This document shows positions 15,469-23,708 of a stretch of DNA of 49,665 nucleotides, in pieces. Where the stretch lies: contig CAZAZV010000004.1 of assembly GCA_964489845.1 (NCBI GenBank), positions 1-49,665 on the forward strand. Reading direction: 5' to 3'. This DNA comes from GWA1-54-12 sp964489845. Lineage in GTDB: Bacteria; Patescibacteriota; Minisyncoccia; UBA6257; GWB1-50-10. The notes below the pieces were generated by a model that was given only the letters and a program-made list of their open reading frames with translations, did no database searches and was not told the DNA's origin. Numbering within the stretch: the first letter of the stretch is position 1; each line of letters begins with the position of its first letter. The position numbers and the translations under genes were made by a program.

Positions 15469-15496
15469 AATAAGGGGTGTACACTTAGGGTACACT
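15458..15496 (+). promoter_or_regulatory. Promoter and likely operator of the toxin-antitoxin pair
   Basis: TTGACG (15458-15463), a 16-nt spacer, then TACACT (15480-15485). A perfect GTGTACAC palindrome (15477-15484) covers the -10, and the heptamer GTACACT is repeated 11 bp later (15490-15496), directly before the ATG. This fits an autoregulated antitoxin-binding site. The -35 lies in sequence derived from the permease remnant. Confidence 0.55.
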
Positions 15497-15745
15497 ATGA
15501 CTACCAGATTCGTCGGCACGAAAGAATTGCGGCAGCGGATGGCGCGCATTGCGCGTGACGCGGAGGAAAAAAACGAGCGTATCATTGTCCTGCGCAAGAA
15601 TCGCCCCGTGTTCGAATTGCGCCCCCTTTCTTCCGAACGCGCGCTTGTTGAATCGCTGCGGAGAGAAATCGAGAAAGCGCGGGAAGACAAGAGGGCGGGT
15701 AGGATAAAAACGCAGGCCGACGTCGAGCGACTCTTCGGTCTCTGA
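15497..15745 (+). CDS. Phd/YefM-type antitoxin
   Basis: 82 aa. The N-terminal Phd/YefM fold (FVGTKELRQRMARI ... IIVLRKNRPVFELRPL) should bind DNA and repress the operon. The charged C-terminal helix (REIEKAREDKRAG) would wrap the toxin. It lies 3 nt before the RelE-like toxin gene, the usual antitoxin-first order. The promoter carries an inverted repeat and a direct repeat suited to autoregulation. Confidence 0.85.
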   Translation: MTTRFVGTKELRQRMARIARDAEEKNERIIVLRKNRPVFELRPLSSERALVESLRREIEKAREDKRAGRIKTQADVERLFGL

Positions 15746-15748
15746 ATT

Positions 15749-16021
15749 ATGAAAACAGAGGTCGTCTATACGGCACATGCCGTAAAAGACCTGACCCGAC
15801 TCGATAAACTTGTTGCGCGAATAATCGTCGCGAAAATTGCGCAGTATGCGCAAGAGAAAAATCCGCTTAAACACGCGAAGAAACTGAATCCCCCGTTTGA
15901 TGATTTGTTTAGATTCCGCATCGGCGACTACCGTGCCGTTTTCGAAATAGACCGTAACGGAACTGTCATTATCTTAACCATTCTCACCGTCAAACACCGC
16001 AAGGACGTTTACAGATTATAG
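15749..16021 (+). CDS. RelE/ParE superfamily toxin
   Basis: 90 aa, family length. It begins VVYTAHAVKDLTRLD, and the C-terminal strands RFRIGDYRAVFEID ... VIILTILTVKHRKDVYRL are the RelE core with the conserved Arg, Tyr and His-Arg-x-x-x-Tyr residues. RelE-type members cleave ribosome-bound mRNA and ParE-type members poison gyrase; sequence alone cannot decide, though HRKDVY favours the RelE side. A weak GGCAT/ATGCC hairpin and T-run (16021-16055) may end the transcript. Confidence 0.88.
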   Translation: MKTEVVYTAHAVKDLTRLDKLVARIIVAKIAQYAQEKNPLKHAKKLNPPFDDLFRFRIGDYRAVFEIDRNGTVIILTILTVKHRKDVYRL

Positions 16022-16062
16022 GCATTTATCATATGCCGAGTGTCTGATATTTTTTCAAAAAT

Positions 16063-16091
16063 TTGATAAATCACAAATATAAAGTTATTTT
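16063..16091 (+). promoter_or_regulatory. Candidate promoter and structured leader of the 16185 gene
   Basis: TTGATA (16063-16068), a 17-nt spacer and TATTTT (16086-16091). The leader of about 90 nt can form small hairpins (CCTGT...ACAGG and GACAG-GTT-CTGTC) inside an ATTCCT/AGGAAT pairing before a strong AAGGAGG. Confidence 0.45.
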
Positions 16092-16184
16092 AAGAACAAT
16101 TCCTGTTCGGATGGACAGGTCGTTCCGCAAGGAATAAGGAGACAGGTTCTGTCTTATTGAAGCTCTTTCACAAGGAGGTACCGT

Positions 16185-16598
16185 ATGGTACCACATAAGT
16201 TCGAGCGTTTCGAAATCACAGACGGTCCGTCAAAGATGGATCTTATGCTAGCCCTCTTCGATGGTGGGCCAGGGGATCGGAGAGAGGTCCTCTTTACCCT
16301 AGAGTGCGACATCGGTCATCTCTCAGAAACCATCTTGCACCCACCGTGCCACGCGAAACTCATTATCAATCGGATGAGTAGGAAAGACGGTTACGTCGAA
16401 AGATGGTTTTTTAGAGGGCGTCTCAATGGCCTTGAGGGGGAAATAGGAAGAAAGAACAGTGGTGTATTGAGCGACGTTGATGTGTCTTGCCGAGCTTCCG
16501 GATATTTTTCAACCGAAATCCGAAAAGGATGGGTGGATATTGAGTCCCCTCCTCAATGGCTGAGGCCGCAAAAGAAGCAGCCGCAATCGCAGGCGTGA
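16185..16598 (+). CDS. Hypothetical protein in the cassette between permease ends
   Basis: 137 aa, soluble, mixed alpha/beta, with no signal peptide. The ribosome site AAGGAGG is optimal and fixes the start. It has its own promoter and a strong terminator. Family unrecognised. Its position beside the toxin-antitoxin pair, between the permease remnant and the intact permease, suggests it came with that segment. Confidence 0.68.
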   Translation: MVPHKFERFEITDGPSKMDLMLALFDGGPGDRREVLFTLECDIGHLSETILHPPCHAKLIINRMSRKDGYVERWFFRGRLNGLEGEIGRKNSGVLSDVDVSCRASGYFSTEIRKGWVDIESPPQWLRPQKKQPQSQA

Positions 16599-16606
16599 TT
16601 TCAGAA

Positions 16607-16644
16607 AGCCCGGCGAGAATTTATTCCGCCGGGCTGTTATTTTT
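16607..16644 (+). terminator. Terminator of the 16185 gene
   Basis: Stem AGCCCGGCG / CGCCGGGCT extended by GAAT/ATTC with one bulge, followed by GTTATTTTTAT. Confidence 0.85.
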
Positions 16645-16702
16645 ATAACCTATTCCCCCTCTCTCCTATCCTCTCTGTTCCTTCCATAACCCATTGCCTC
16701 TG

Positions 16703-17944
16703 TTATTCGTATCGGAGCGCTTCGATGGGGCTCTTCTCCGCGGCTTTCTTCGCCGGATACAGGCCGAAGACGAGCCCCACACCCGCTGAAACCGTGAGTC
16801 CGAGAAACACAGCGGGAACCGAGAAGACGAACTTCCAGCCCGGCGACACGAAGTGCTGGAGCACGAGCGAGACGAGGAACGAGAGCGCGAAGCCAAGCGC
16901 GATGCCGACGGCGCCGCCGATGCCCGTGAGAAACACCGATTCCAGGAGATACTGGCGCGAGATATCCTGCGCCGTCGCGCCGACCGCTTTGTGCAGCCCG
17001 ATTTCCCGCGTCCGCTCCGCGACCGACACGAGCATGATATTCATAATCCCCACGCCACCGACGATGAGTGAAATCGACGCCATGGCGACGAGGAACCAAG
17101 TGAGTGCGGAGGTAATCGTCGAGAGGCGGTTCGCCAAATCGGCCTGCGTCTGCACGAAGAAATCGTCCTTCGACGGGTCGGTGATGTTATGCGATTCGCG
17201 CAACGTCAGTTTCACGTCATCCGCCACGATGGACACGTCCGCGCCGTCCTTCGCCTCGACGATGATGCGGTTGAAGTATTTGATGCCGAGCAAATAATCC
17301 TGCGCCGTCGTGTACGGCATGAGCGTCATGTCGTCGAAATTGAAAAGCGTCCCGCCGCCGGATGCGGGCAGGACCGCGACGACGCGGAAACTTTTCCCCT
17401 TGATGCGAATCGTTTGTCCGACGGGGTCTTCACCATCGGTAAACAAGTGACTGGCGACTTTCGAACCGATGACGACAACGTTCGCGCGAGAGAGCACGTC
17501 ATTCGCGCCGAAGAATTCCCCCTCTTTCGGCGCGAGGTCGAACATGCTCGCGAGAAGTTCGGTCCCGCCGAAAATCGAAACCTGGTACGTGTTGGGACCG
17601 TACACCGCGGTCTCGGCGCCGAAAACGACCGGCATCACGTCCTTCAAACCGGGGACGTTCGCGGGATTCTCGAGCGCCGTGATATCCCGCTGCTTCAGCG
17701 AATCGCTGTAGAGCGAGGTGACGTCGGACGGTCCGGTCGGCTCCCTGCCCGGCACGACGGCGATGGTTTGCGTCCCGATACCCTGCACCTCGCCCAAAAT
17801 GAGCGCCTGCGCGCCCGCGCCCAGGGACATCACGAGAATGATTGCTGTGATGCCGATGATAATGCCGAGTATGGTGAGCGCCGAGCGCGACTTGTTCGCC
17901 CGCAAGCTTCCCAACGCCGTTTTAATGCTGTGCCTGATGTGCAT
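16703..17944 (-). CDS. MacB/FtsX-family ABC permease, system 1
   Basis: 413 aa. One N-terminal membrane helix (about 20-45), a large MacB periplasmic-core domain (50-275), then three helices (about 285-400) with the family block AERTREIGLHKAVGA and the terminal SPIEALRYE. It forms the exporter with the ATPase encoded 1 nt upstream and the adaptor before it. Such MacA-MacB-like sets export peptides, lipoproteins or toxins by a mechanotransmission cycle. Substrate unknown. Confidence 0.93.
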   Translation of the reverse strand: MHIRHSIKTALGSLRANKSRSALTILGIIIGITAIILVMSLGAGAQALILGEVQGIGTQTIAVVPGREPTGPSDVTSLYSDSLKQRDITALENPANVPGLKDVMPVVFGAETAVYGPNTYQVSIFGGTELLASMFDLAPKEGEFFGANDVLSRANVVVIGSKVASHLFTDGEDPVGQTIRIKGKSFRVVAVLPASGGGTLFNFDDMTLMPYTTAQDYLLGIKYFNRIIVEAKDGADVSIVADDVKLTLRESHNITDPSKDDFFVQTQADLANRLSTITSALTWFLVAMASISLIVGGVGIMNIMLVSVAERTREIGLHKAVGATAQDISRQYLLESVFLTGIGGAVGIALGFALSFLVSLVLQHFVSPGWKFVFSVPAVFLGLTVSAGVGLVFGLYPAKKAAEKSPIEALRYE

Positions 17945-17945
17945 G

Positions 17946-18665
17946 CTATTTCTTGAAATCGTCCCGCGCGAGGCGGCGCGCGCCGACTCGGCGGTCGCTG
18001 TCTATGGTGCCGTCCAAAACGTGGATAATCCGCTCCGCGTGCTCCGCCGTGTACGTCTCGTGCGTCACGAGTATCACGGTGTGCCCCTGTTTTTCGTTCA
18101 GGTCCTGCAAAATCTCCATGACGGTCCGTCCGGCGGCGGTGTCGAGGTTCCCCGTCGGCTCGTCCGCGAAAATGATTTCCGGGTGATTCACGAGGGCCCG
18201 CGCGATGGCGACGCGCTGCCGCTCTCCGCCGGAGAGCTGCGCCGGCGTGTGGTCGAGGCGGTGTGAGAGACCAACGGCGTGTATCGCCTCGCGGGCGCGG
18301 TGCTCCCACTGCCGCTCCGGTACGTCCGAATACACGAGGGGAAGCATCACGTTTTCCAACACATCGCGGCGCGGGAGCAAATTAAACGCCTGGAACACAA
18401 ACCCCATCTTCTGGTTGCGGACATGGGCGATTTCCTCGTCGGTGTAGTCATCGAAGCTTTTCCCCTCAAAACGGTATGTCCCGCTCGTCGGCCGGTCGAG
18501 GAGCCCGAGGATGTGGAGGAGCGTCGACTTCCCGGAGCCGGACGGACCCGTGATGGCGACAAACTCACTTTTCTCGACGGCAAACGAAATGCCGCGCAGG
18601 GCGCGCGTCGCCACGTCATCGTCTTCGTATTCCTTCACGAGATGCTGTACCTCGATGAGCGCCAT
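17946..18665 (-). CDS. MacB-type ABC ATPase, system 1
   Basis: 239 aa. Walker A GPSGSGKST (about 40-48), Q-loop VFQAFNLLPR, signature LSGGERQR, Walker B IIFADEPTGNLD and H-loop VTHE are all intact, as in LolD/MacB ATPases. It ends with a basic tail of about 20 residues (RRVGARRLARDD). It lies 4 nt after the adaptor gene and 1 nt before the permease gene. In Proteobacterial MacB the ATPase and permease are fused; here they are separate. Confidence 0.96.
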   Translation of the reverse strand: MALIEVQHLVKEYEDDDVATRALRGISFAVEKSEFVAITGPSGSGKSTLLHILGLLDRPTSGTYRFEGKSFDDYTDEEIAHVRNQKMGFVFQAFNLLPRRDVLENVMLPLVYSDVPERQWEHRAREAIHAVGLSHRLDHTPAQLSGGERQRVAIARALVNHPEIIFADEPTGNLDTAAGRTVMEILQDLNEKQGHTVILVTHETYTAEHAERIIHVLDGTIDSDRRVGARRLARDDFKK

Positions 18666-18669
18666 GGCG

Positions 18670-20223
18670 TCAGGGAGTGAGGATGGTTGCCACCTTGTCT
18701 CCCTCGTTCAGGCCCGATGTAATTTCCACGCTCCCGTCCGAACCGCGCAAACCGGTTACGACGGGGACCGTGGTGAGCGTCCCGTCGGGTCGGACGACCT
18801 GCACGGTACTTGATGTCGCCGTGCGGGTAACAGCGCGGTACGGCACTTCAATCACCTGGTCGTGCTCGGCGGTCAGGATGTACACGTTCGCCGTCATACC
18901 CGAGCGGATGCGCTCGTCCGGCTTCGTGAAATACAAGGTCGTCTCGTACGTCGGCACGCCCTCGATGACGGTTTCCGATGTGTCGACGCTTGCGACGGTC
19001 GCGGCGAAATCGACGCTGTCGCCGTACGCATCAAGCGTCACGCGCGCTGTCTCGCCCGCCTTCACGTTCGCGATGTCGACTTCCGCGATGTTCGCCTTGA
19101 TTTCGAATCCCTTGGTGCCCACGATGGTGATGAGCGGCGCATATGCGGCCACAACGTCTCCCCGTTTCACATCGACGCGCGTCACTGTTCCCGCGAAGGG
19201 GGCGGTGAGGATGGTGTTCTCGATTGCCGCATTCGCCGCATCGACGCCCGCCGCTGCCTTCTGCACCGCCGCTTCCTGCGCCTGCACCGCCGCGTCGGTC
19301 GGTCCCGCCTCCGTATTTTCAAGTTCGCGCTGCGCCTCCGTTACCGCAGCCGCTTTCAGCGCGATTTCCTGCCGCAACGCGTCGACGGACGAGAGCGCGG
19401 TCGACACATTCGTCCGCGCGGCGTCGATGGCAGTCCGGTACGTCGAGATTTCCGTATTCGACAGGTCACACCCGACGAGGAGCGTGTTGCTCACGTTGTT
19501 GAGAAACCCGCTTACCACGACGAGGTTATTCCACGACAGCGTGAGCGCCGCCGAAAGCTCGCTGTTCGTGCTCGACGCACTGAGCGCATTGACGCTCATG
19601 CCCCACTGGTACAGCGTGCTTTCGAGATTCTGCCGCGTCTGCTCCACGGTATTTTCAAGCGACGCATTGCAGGCGTTGTAGGTCAGACGGTACGAAGCGT
19701 CGAACATACCAACCGTCTCGGTCCGCACCGCATTGTCGCCCTGGGCGTACGCGTCGTGCACGGCCTGGACGACGCTCCCGTACGCGTTGTCGAGGTCCTG
19801 CTCCGCCTGAGCGAGCGCCGCTTGCTTCACCGCAATCGCCTGCGGCGTCGAGCCCTGCTCCACGTTCGCGAGATTCGCCTGCTCCACCGCGAGTGCCGCC
19901 TTCGCCTCGTCGAGCTTCGCGTACAAATCGCCGGGGTCGAGGCGCGCAAGTTCCTGTCCTCTAGAAACTGCATCGCCGACGGAAACCAACACCGAGCTCA
20001 CGGTCCCGCCTTCTTCAAACGCGGCGTCCGCGCCGGTGATCGGCGATATGGTTCCCGTCACGCTCACTTCCTGGATAATGTTACCCCGTTTCGCAACGCT
20101 CACCTCATAGCCGGGCTTCCCCTTCGGATGAAAAATGATGAGCGCGCCGACGACGAGCAGCACGACCGCGAGCATAATGAATCTCGGGCGCTTCCAAAAT
20201 GATTTCTTTTTATCGTTTTTCAT
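18670..20223 (-). CDS. MacA/HlyD-type membrane fusion adaptor, system 1
   Basis: 517 aa. An N-terminal membrane helix (about 13-32) is followed by a beta-barrel and lipoyl half (GTISPITGADAAFEEGGTV), a long coiled-coil hairpin rich in Ala, Glu and Gln broken by an insert (about 110-320), the second lipoyl half (ILTAPFAGTVTRVDV), and the barrel with its membrane-proximal domain. It links the exporter to the outer envelope layer. The start overlaps the end of pyrG by 14 nt. The insert in the hairpin is larger than in E. coli MacA. Confidence 0.92.
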   Translation of the reverse strand: MKNDKKKSFWKRPRFIMLAVVLLVVGALIIFHPKGKPGYEVSVAKRGNIIQEVSVTGTISPITGADAAFEEGGTVSSVLVSVGDAVSRGQELARLDPGDLYAKLDEAKAALAVEQANLANVEQGSTPQAIAVKQAALAQAEQDLDNAYGSVVQAVHDAYAQGDNAVRTETVGMFDASYRLTYNACNASLENTVEQTRQNLESTLYQWGMSVNALSASSTNSELSAALTLSWNNLVVVSGFLNNVSNTLLVGCDLSNTEISTYRTAIDAARTNVSTALSSVDALRQEIALKAAAVTEAQRELENTEAGPTDAAVQAQEAAVQKAAAGVDAANAAIENTILTAPFAGTVTRVDVKRGDVVAAYAPLITIVGTKGFEIKANIAEVDIANVKAGETARVTLDAYGDSVDFAATVASVDTSETVIEGVPTYETTLYFTKPDERIRSGMTANVYILTAEHDQVIEVPYRAVTRTATSSTVQVVRPDGTLTTVPVVTGLRGSDGSVEITSGLNEGDKVATILTP

Positions 20224-21868
20224 GTCGTTCGATGCTTGTTTTGATAAATTCCGCGAAGAGCGGATGAGGCACGAGAGGGCGCGACGTGAACTCGGGGTGG
20301 AACTGTGTACCGAGGAAAAACGGGTGTTCCTGCTCCGGGAGTTCGGCGATTTCCATCAATCTCCCGTCGGGTGAAACGCCCGAGAAGACGAGTCCGTGTT
20401 CCTCGAATGTTCCGATGTACGCCGGATTGACTTCATATCGATGGCGATGGCGTTCGGAAACCGTTCCCGTCCCGTACGCGCGCGCGGCGCGCGTTCCCCG
20501 TTTCAGATTCGCCGGATATGCGCCGAGACGCATCGTCGCGCCGTACCGTCCGGCATGCATCGCCGCCTGCTGGTCGGGCATCAAATCTACAACAGGATAC
20601 TTCGTTTTCGCATCAACCTCAACCGTATTCGCTCCCGCGAGTCCGCATATGTCCCGCGCGAACTCGACGAGCATGAGCTGCATCCCGTAACACAAACCGA
20701 AATACGGGATACGATGCTCCCGCGCGTAGCGGATAGCCGCGATTTTCCCTTCGATACCGCGCGAGCCGAAGCCGCCCGGAACGATGACGCCGTCGTATGC
20801 ATCGAGCGTCAAGAGCGCGGCTTCATCCGTCTCGAAATCGTCCGCATTGATCCAGCGGATGTCAGGAACGCTCCCCGCGTGGTACGCGGCGCACCGGAGC
20901 GCCTCGATGACCGATACGTACGAATCGGCGAGCATGAATCCGCCGCTCTTAAAATACTTGCCGACGATGCCGATTGACACGCGCTGCGTGAGCGTGTGCG
21001 GTTTTGCCGCGAAGGTGCGCCACTCCGAGAGGTCTTGCAGGGTGGGGGTGAGATGCAATTTCGCAAGCAGCCGCTCGGTCAGTCCATCGTGTTCGAAATT
21101 GACCGGCACGTCGTAGATGCTTCCTGTGTCAGGCGCGGAGATCACGTCCCGTACATCGACGCCGCAGTTAAACGAGAGTTTCTGCTTCCGTTTCTCGTCA
21201 ATGAGAACGCTCGCACGGGCGACGATGATGTCGGGATGCAGCCCGGTGTAGTGCATGTCGCGGACCGCGTGCTGCGTCGGTTTCGTCTTCGGCTCGCTGT
21301 TGTCCGCGCTCGCGCTCGGGAGCAAACTCACCAAAACGACGATAACCCGCTCGGGAAGTTCCTGCCGCAGCATGCGGATTGCCTCGAGGAAGAGCACGTT
21401 CTGATACTCGCCGAGCGTCCCGCCGATTTCGGTAATCATCACGTCCGCGTGGTCCTGCTCCGCGGCGCGCTTGATGCGGGCGAGCACCTCGAAGGGGATG
21501 TCGGGCACGACTTCCACGCACTTGCCCCCGTACTCGAGTGCGCGCTCCTTGTTGATGACGGAAAGATACACGCTCCCCGTCGTCATATAGTTGCCCCCGC
21601 CGAGCGAGCGGCCGAGAAACCGCTCGTAGTTCCCCATGTCCATGTCGCACTCCGTCCCGTCGTCCAAAACGAAAACCTCACCGTGTTCGGTGGGGTTCAT
21701 GGTCCCCGCGTCGACATTGACGTAGGGGTCGATTTTCACGGCGGAAACGTTGAGGCCGCGGGAAGCGAGGATGCGGCCGATGGATGACGCGGCGATGCCC
21801 TTGCCGACTCCCGACATCACGCCGCCGACCACGAAAATGTATCTCGTTTCTCGCTTTGTCCCATTCAC
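20210..21868 (-). CDS. pyrG: CTP synthase
   Basis: 552 aa from a GTG at 21868, the usual length. The synthetase domain starts RYIFVVGGVMSGVGKG, with KIDPYVNVDAGTMNP and GTECDMDMGNYERF. The glutaminase domain has GLCYGMQ with the nucleophile Cys, and a late HPEF His. It converts UTP to CTP with glutamine. I chose GTG because a perfect TATAAT (21876-21881) stands 7 nt upstream; the longer TTG reading would run through that promoter and into murB. It overlaps the exporter adaptor gene and may be cotranscribed with it. Confidence 0.96.
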   Translation of the reverse strand: MNGTKRETRYIFVVGGVMSGVGKGIAASSIGRILASRGLNVSAVKIDPYVNVDAGTMNPTEHGEVFVLDDGTECDMDMGNYERFLGRSLGGGNYMTTGSVYLSVINKERALEYGGKCVEVVPDIPFEVLARIKRAAEQDHADVMITEIGGTLGEYQNVLFLEAIRMLRQELPERVIVVLVSLLPSASADNSEPKTKPTQHAVRDMHYTGLHPDIIVARASVLIDEKRKQKLSFNCGVDVRDVISAPDTGSIYDVPVNFEHDGLTERLLAKLHLTPTLQDLSEWRTFAAKPHTLTQRVSIGIVGKYFKSGGFMLADSYVSVIEALRCAAYHAGSVPDIRWINADDFETDEAALLTLDAYDGVIVPGGFGSRGIEGKIAAIRYAREHRIPYFGLCYGMQLMLVEFARDICGLAGANTVEVDAKTKYPVVDLMPDQQAAMHAGRYGATMRLGAYPANLKRGTRAARAYGTGTVSERHRHRYEVNPAYIGTFEEHGLVFSGVSPDGRLMEIAELPEQEHPFFLGTQFHPEFTSRPLVPHPLFAEFIKTSIERHEKR

Positions 21869-21875
21869 GGAAGTG

Positions 21876-21900
21876 ATTATACACCCGCTCGTGTTATGAT
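21876..21900. promoter_or_regulatory. Back-to-back leaderless promoters of pyrG and murB
   Basis: Minus strand: TATAAT at 21876-21881, 7 nt before the pyrG GTG. Plus strand: TATGAT at 21895-21900, 6 nt before the murB ATG. The start codons are only 38 bp apart and neither gene has a ribosome-binding site. Confidence 0.6.
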
Positions 21901-21906
21901 GAAAAC

Positions 21907-22818
21907 ATGCGGACGCCGGAACGTGACAAGCAGCTGACGCCCCTCTCAACCTTCGGCATCGGCGGCACCGCAGAGTACTTCCTGACGGTGGATAACGAGG
22001 CGGAATTGCTCCAGGCGCTCTCGTGGGCGGGGGAAAATTCCGTTCCCTATCGCGTCATCGGCAAAGCCACGAATATCGTCTTTCCCGCCCGTCTGCCGGG
22101 GCTCCTTATCCGGATGGAAGGGAGCGATGTGCAGGAAACGGGCAAGCGGACGCTCTTCGCGAGCGCGGGGACACTGCTCCAAACACTCGTCAACGCCGCA
22201 AACGAGCGCGGCTTCGCGGGACTCCACACGCTCGCAGGCATACCGGGGACCGTCGGCGGCGCGATTGTCGGCAACGCCGGCGCCTACGGCAAGGAGGTGA
22301 GTGACCACCTTGAAGCAGTGGCCGTCCTTGACGGGGTGGAGCGCCGGACGCTCAAAAAAAGCGAGTGCGGATTTTCGTACCGCGAGAGCCGGTTCAAACG
22401 CGAGCCATTCATCGTCGTCGGCGCGTATTTCAGGTTCGACAAGGGCAAGATGGAAGACCTCACCGCGGAAGGCGAGGGTATCAAACAGGAACGCGCGAAA
22501 AAGTACCCTGCCGGACTCAAGTGCCCGGGAAGCTTCTTTAAAAACATTCCCGTGCAGAACGTCCCGAAAGAACTTTTGAAAAACATCGACCAAACGAGAA
22601 TTAAGGGAGACAAAATCCCCGCCGGCTATCTCATCGAGGCGGTGGGCGCGAAGGGATTCTCGCTCGGAGATGTGTATGTTTCTGACTGGCACGGCAACCT
22701 CATCGTGAACAAGGGATTCGGCACCGCGGAGCACGTGCGGGAACTCGCGGACGAGATACGGAAGAGGGTACGCGATGCCTTCGGCATCGTGCTTGAAGAA
22801 GAGGTTCGCTACCTCTGA
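21907..22818 (+). CDS. murB: UDP-N-acetylenolpyruvoylglucosamine reductase
   Basis: 303 aa. The FAD-binding PCMH domain has IGKATNI and the glycine-rich AGIPGTVGGAIVGNAGAYG. YRESRF carries the conserved Tyr/Arg, CPGSFFKN the catalytic Ser, and EEEVRYL the C-terminal Glu. It catalyses the second committed step of peptidoglycan precursor synthesis, so the cell has a wall. It is alone on the plus strand, with its own promoter and a terminator shared with the cupin gene. Confidence 0.96.
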   Translation: MRTPERDKQLTPLSTFGIGGTAEYFLTVDNEAELLQALSWAGENSVPYRVIGKATNIVFPARLPGLLIRMEGSDVQETGKRTLFASAGTLLQTLVNAANERGFAGLHTLAGIPGTVGGAIVGNAGAYGKEVSDHLEAVAVLDGVERRTLKKSECGFSYRESRFKREPFIVVGAYFRFDKGKMEDLTAEGEGIKQERAKKYPAGLKCPGSFFKNIPVQNVPKELLKNIDQTRIKGDKIPAGYLIEAVGAKGFSLGDVYVSDWHGNLIVNKGFGTAEHVRELADEIRKRVRDAFGIVLEEEVRYL

Positions 22819-22821
22819 ATG

Positions 22822-22848
22822 AAATATGGAAGCCAAGCTTCCATATTT
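22822..22848. terminator. Bidirectional terminator between murB and the cupin gene
   Basis: A 12-bp perfect stem AAATATGGAAGC / GCTTCCATATTT with a CAA loop. A-rich and T-rich ends serve both convergent genes. Confidence 0.85.
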
Positions 22849-22856
22849 ATTACTAT

Positions 22857-23249
22857 CTACTCGGTCGTCTTTCCGTCGAACTCTTCTTCGAAGACGTCCG
22901 CTTTCATCGCTTCCACGATGCCGTCCTTATGGTCCGGCGGCGAATAGACGGTGTAGAGCTTGAGCGCCTCCGTGCCGGTATTCACGACGTTGTGCCACGT
23001 CCCGGCGGGGACAACGACCGCCGAACCGTCCGCGAGCGCGTACTCCGTCTCTCCGTTGTTCAGAATCGCTTTCGCCGTTCCCGCTTCGATGCGGATGAAC
23101 TGGTCGAGGTGGTGCACTTCGTTCCCGATGTCTTCTCCCGGCGGGATACTCATCAGCACAAGCTGGCTCCACCGCGCCGTATAGAGCACGCGGCGAAAGT
23201 CGGTGTTCGCGAGCGTCGCCGCTTCGAGGTTGACGGAAAATCCCTTCAT
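22857..23249 (-). CDS. Cupin-domain protein
   Basis: 130 aa. A single cupin barrel with motif 1 EVHHLDQFIRIEAG and motif 2 VPAGTWHNVVN, supplying the usual His/His/Glu/His metal ligands. Probably a small metal-dependent isomerase, dioxygenase or sensor; sequence cannot decide. It is the last gene of the run that starts with exporter system 2. A TATCAT box 6 nt before the ATG suggests an additional internal start of transcription. Confidence 0.85.
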   Translation of the reverse strand: MKGFSVNLEAATLANTDFRRVLYTARWSQLVLMSIPPGEDIGNEVHHLDQFIRIEAGTAKAILNNGETEYALADGSAVVVPAGTWHNVVNTGTEALKLYTVYSPPDHKDGIVEAMKADVFEEEFDGKTTE

Positions 23250-23255
23250 GCCTCC

Positions 23256-23261
23256 ATGATA
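23256..23261 (-). promoter_or_regulatory. Candidate -10 box of the cupin gene
   Basis: TATCAT, 6 nt before the ATG. GGAGG in the gap is 1 nt from the start, too close for normal use. Confidence 0.4.
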
Positions 23262-23267
23262 CCACAG

Positions 23268-23669
23268 TTACCGAGTTCCGGTGTTTTGCGTGAGCTGGAT
23301 CGACTCGGCGGCAATGCTCCCGTCGCTCTGCGCCATTCCGACGACCGCGATCGAGTCGCCGACTTGCAGGTCGCTCGGGCTGCCGCTCACGGATTTGGTG
23401 ACCGGCGTGCTCGACGAGTAGAAAACGATTTTCGAACCGCCGCTCCGGAGCGAGACCGTCATAGTCGTCCCGTTCTCCGCGATGATGCTGCCCGCCGTGA
23501 TGCTCGAGCCGCTCACATTATTGCGGAATACGCCGCCCGCTCCCGCGCCGCTGCCAAAAAACTGACGGGAACTTCGGGCACTCCCCTTGCCAACGAGCAT
23601 GCCGCCGTAAAACGCGCCGACGACGACAACAAGAGCGATGATGATAAGCACGATGTGTTTCGCTTTCAT
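23268..23669 (-). CDS. Anchored DUF5666-like protein
   Basis: 133 aa. One membrane helix (5-27), a Gly/Ser/Ala linker, then a small beta domain (ITAGSIIAENGTTMTVSL ... LQVGDSIAVVG) of the DUF5666/OB-like type common in CPR exported proteins. It lies 39 nt after permease 2 and ends 18 nt before the cupin start, so it probably belongs to the exporter-2 operon and may act with it at the envelope. Confidence 0.75.
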   Translation of the reverse strand: MKAKHIVLIIIALVVVVGAFYGGMLVGKGSARSSRQFFGSGAGAGGVFRNNVSGSSITAGSIIAENGTTMTVSLRSGGSKIVFYSSSTPVTKSVSGSPSDLQVGDSIAVVGMAQSDGSIAAESIQLTQNTGTR

Positions 23670-23708
23670 GGCGATGATTGTGTTATGGGTAAACCGACCT
23701 TCTCTGCA

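Noticed and set aside
18862..20202. Long open frame on the plus strand opposite the adaptor gene
   Set aside because: It is an antisense shadow produced by GC-rich codons of the adaptor. Its product is Arg/His-rich with no recognisable fold, and no start signal precedes it.
20210..21949. Longer pyrG reading from TTG at 21949
   Set aside because: The extra 27 residues would overlap murB and its promoter and are not part of the CTP synthase family. A TATAAT precedes the GTG at 21868.
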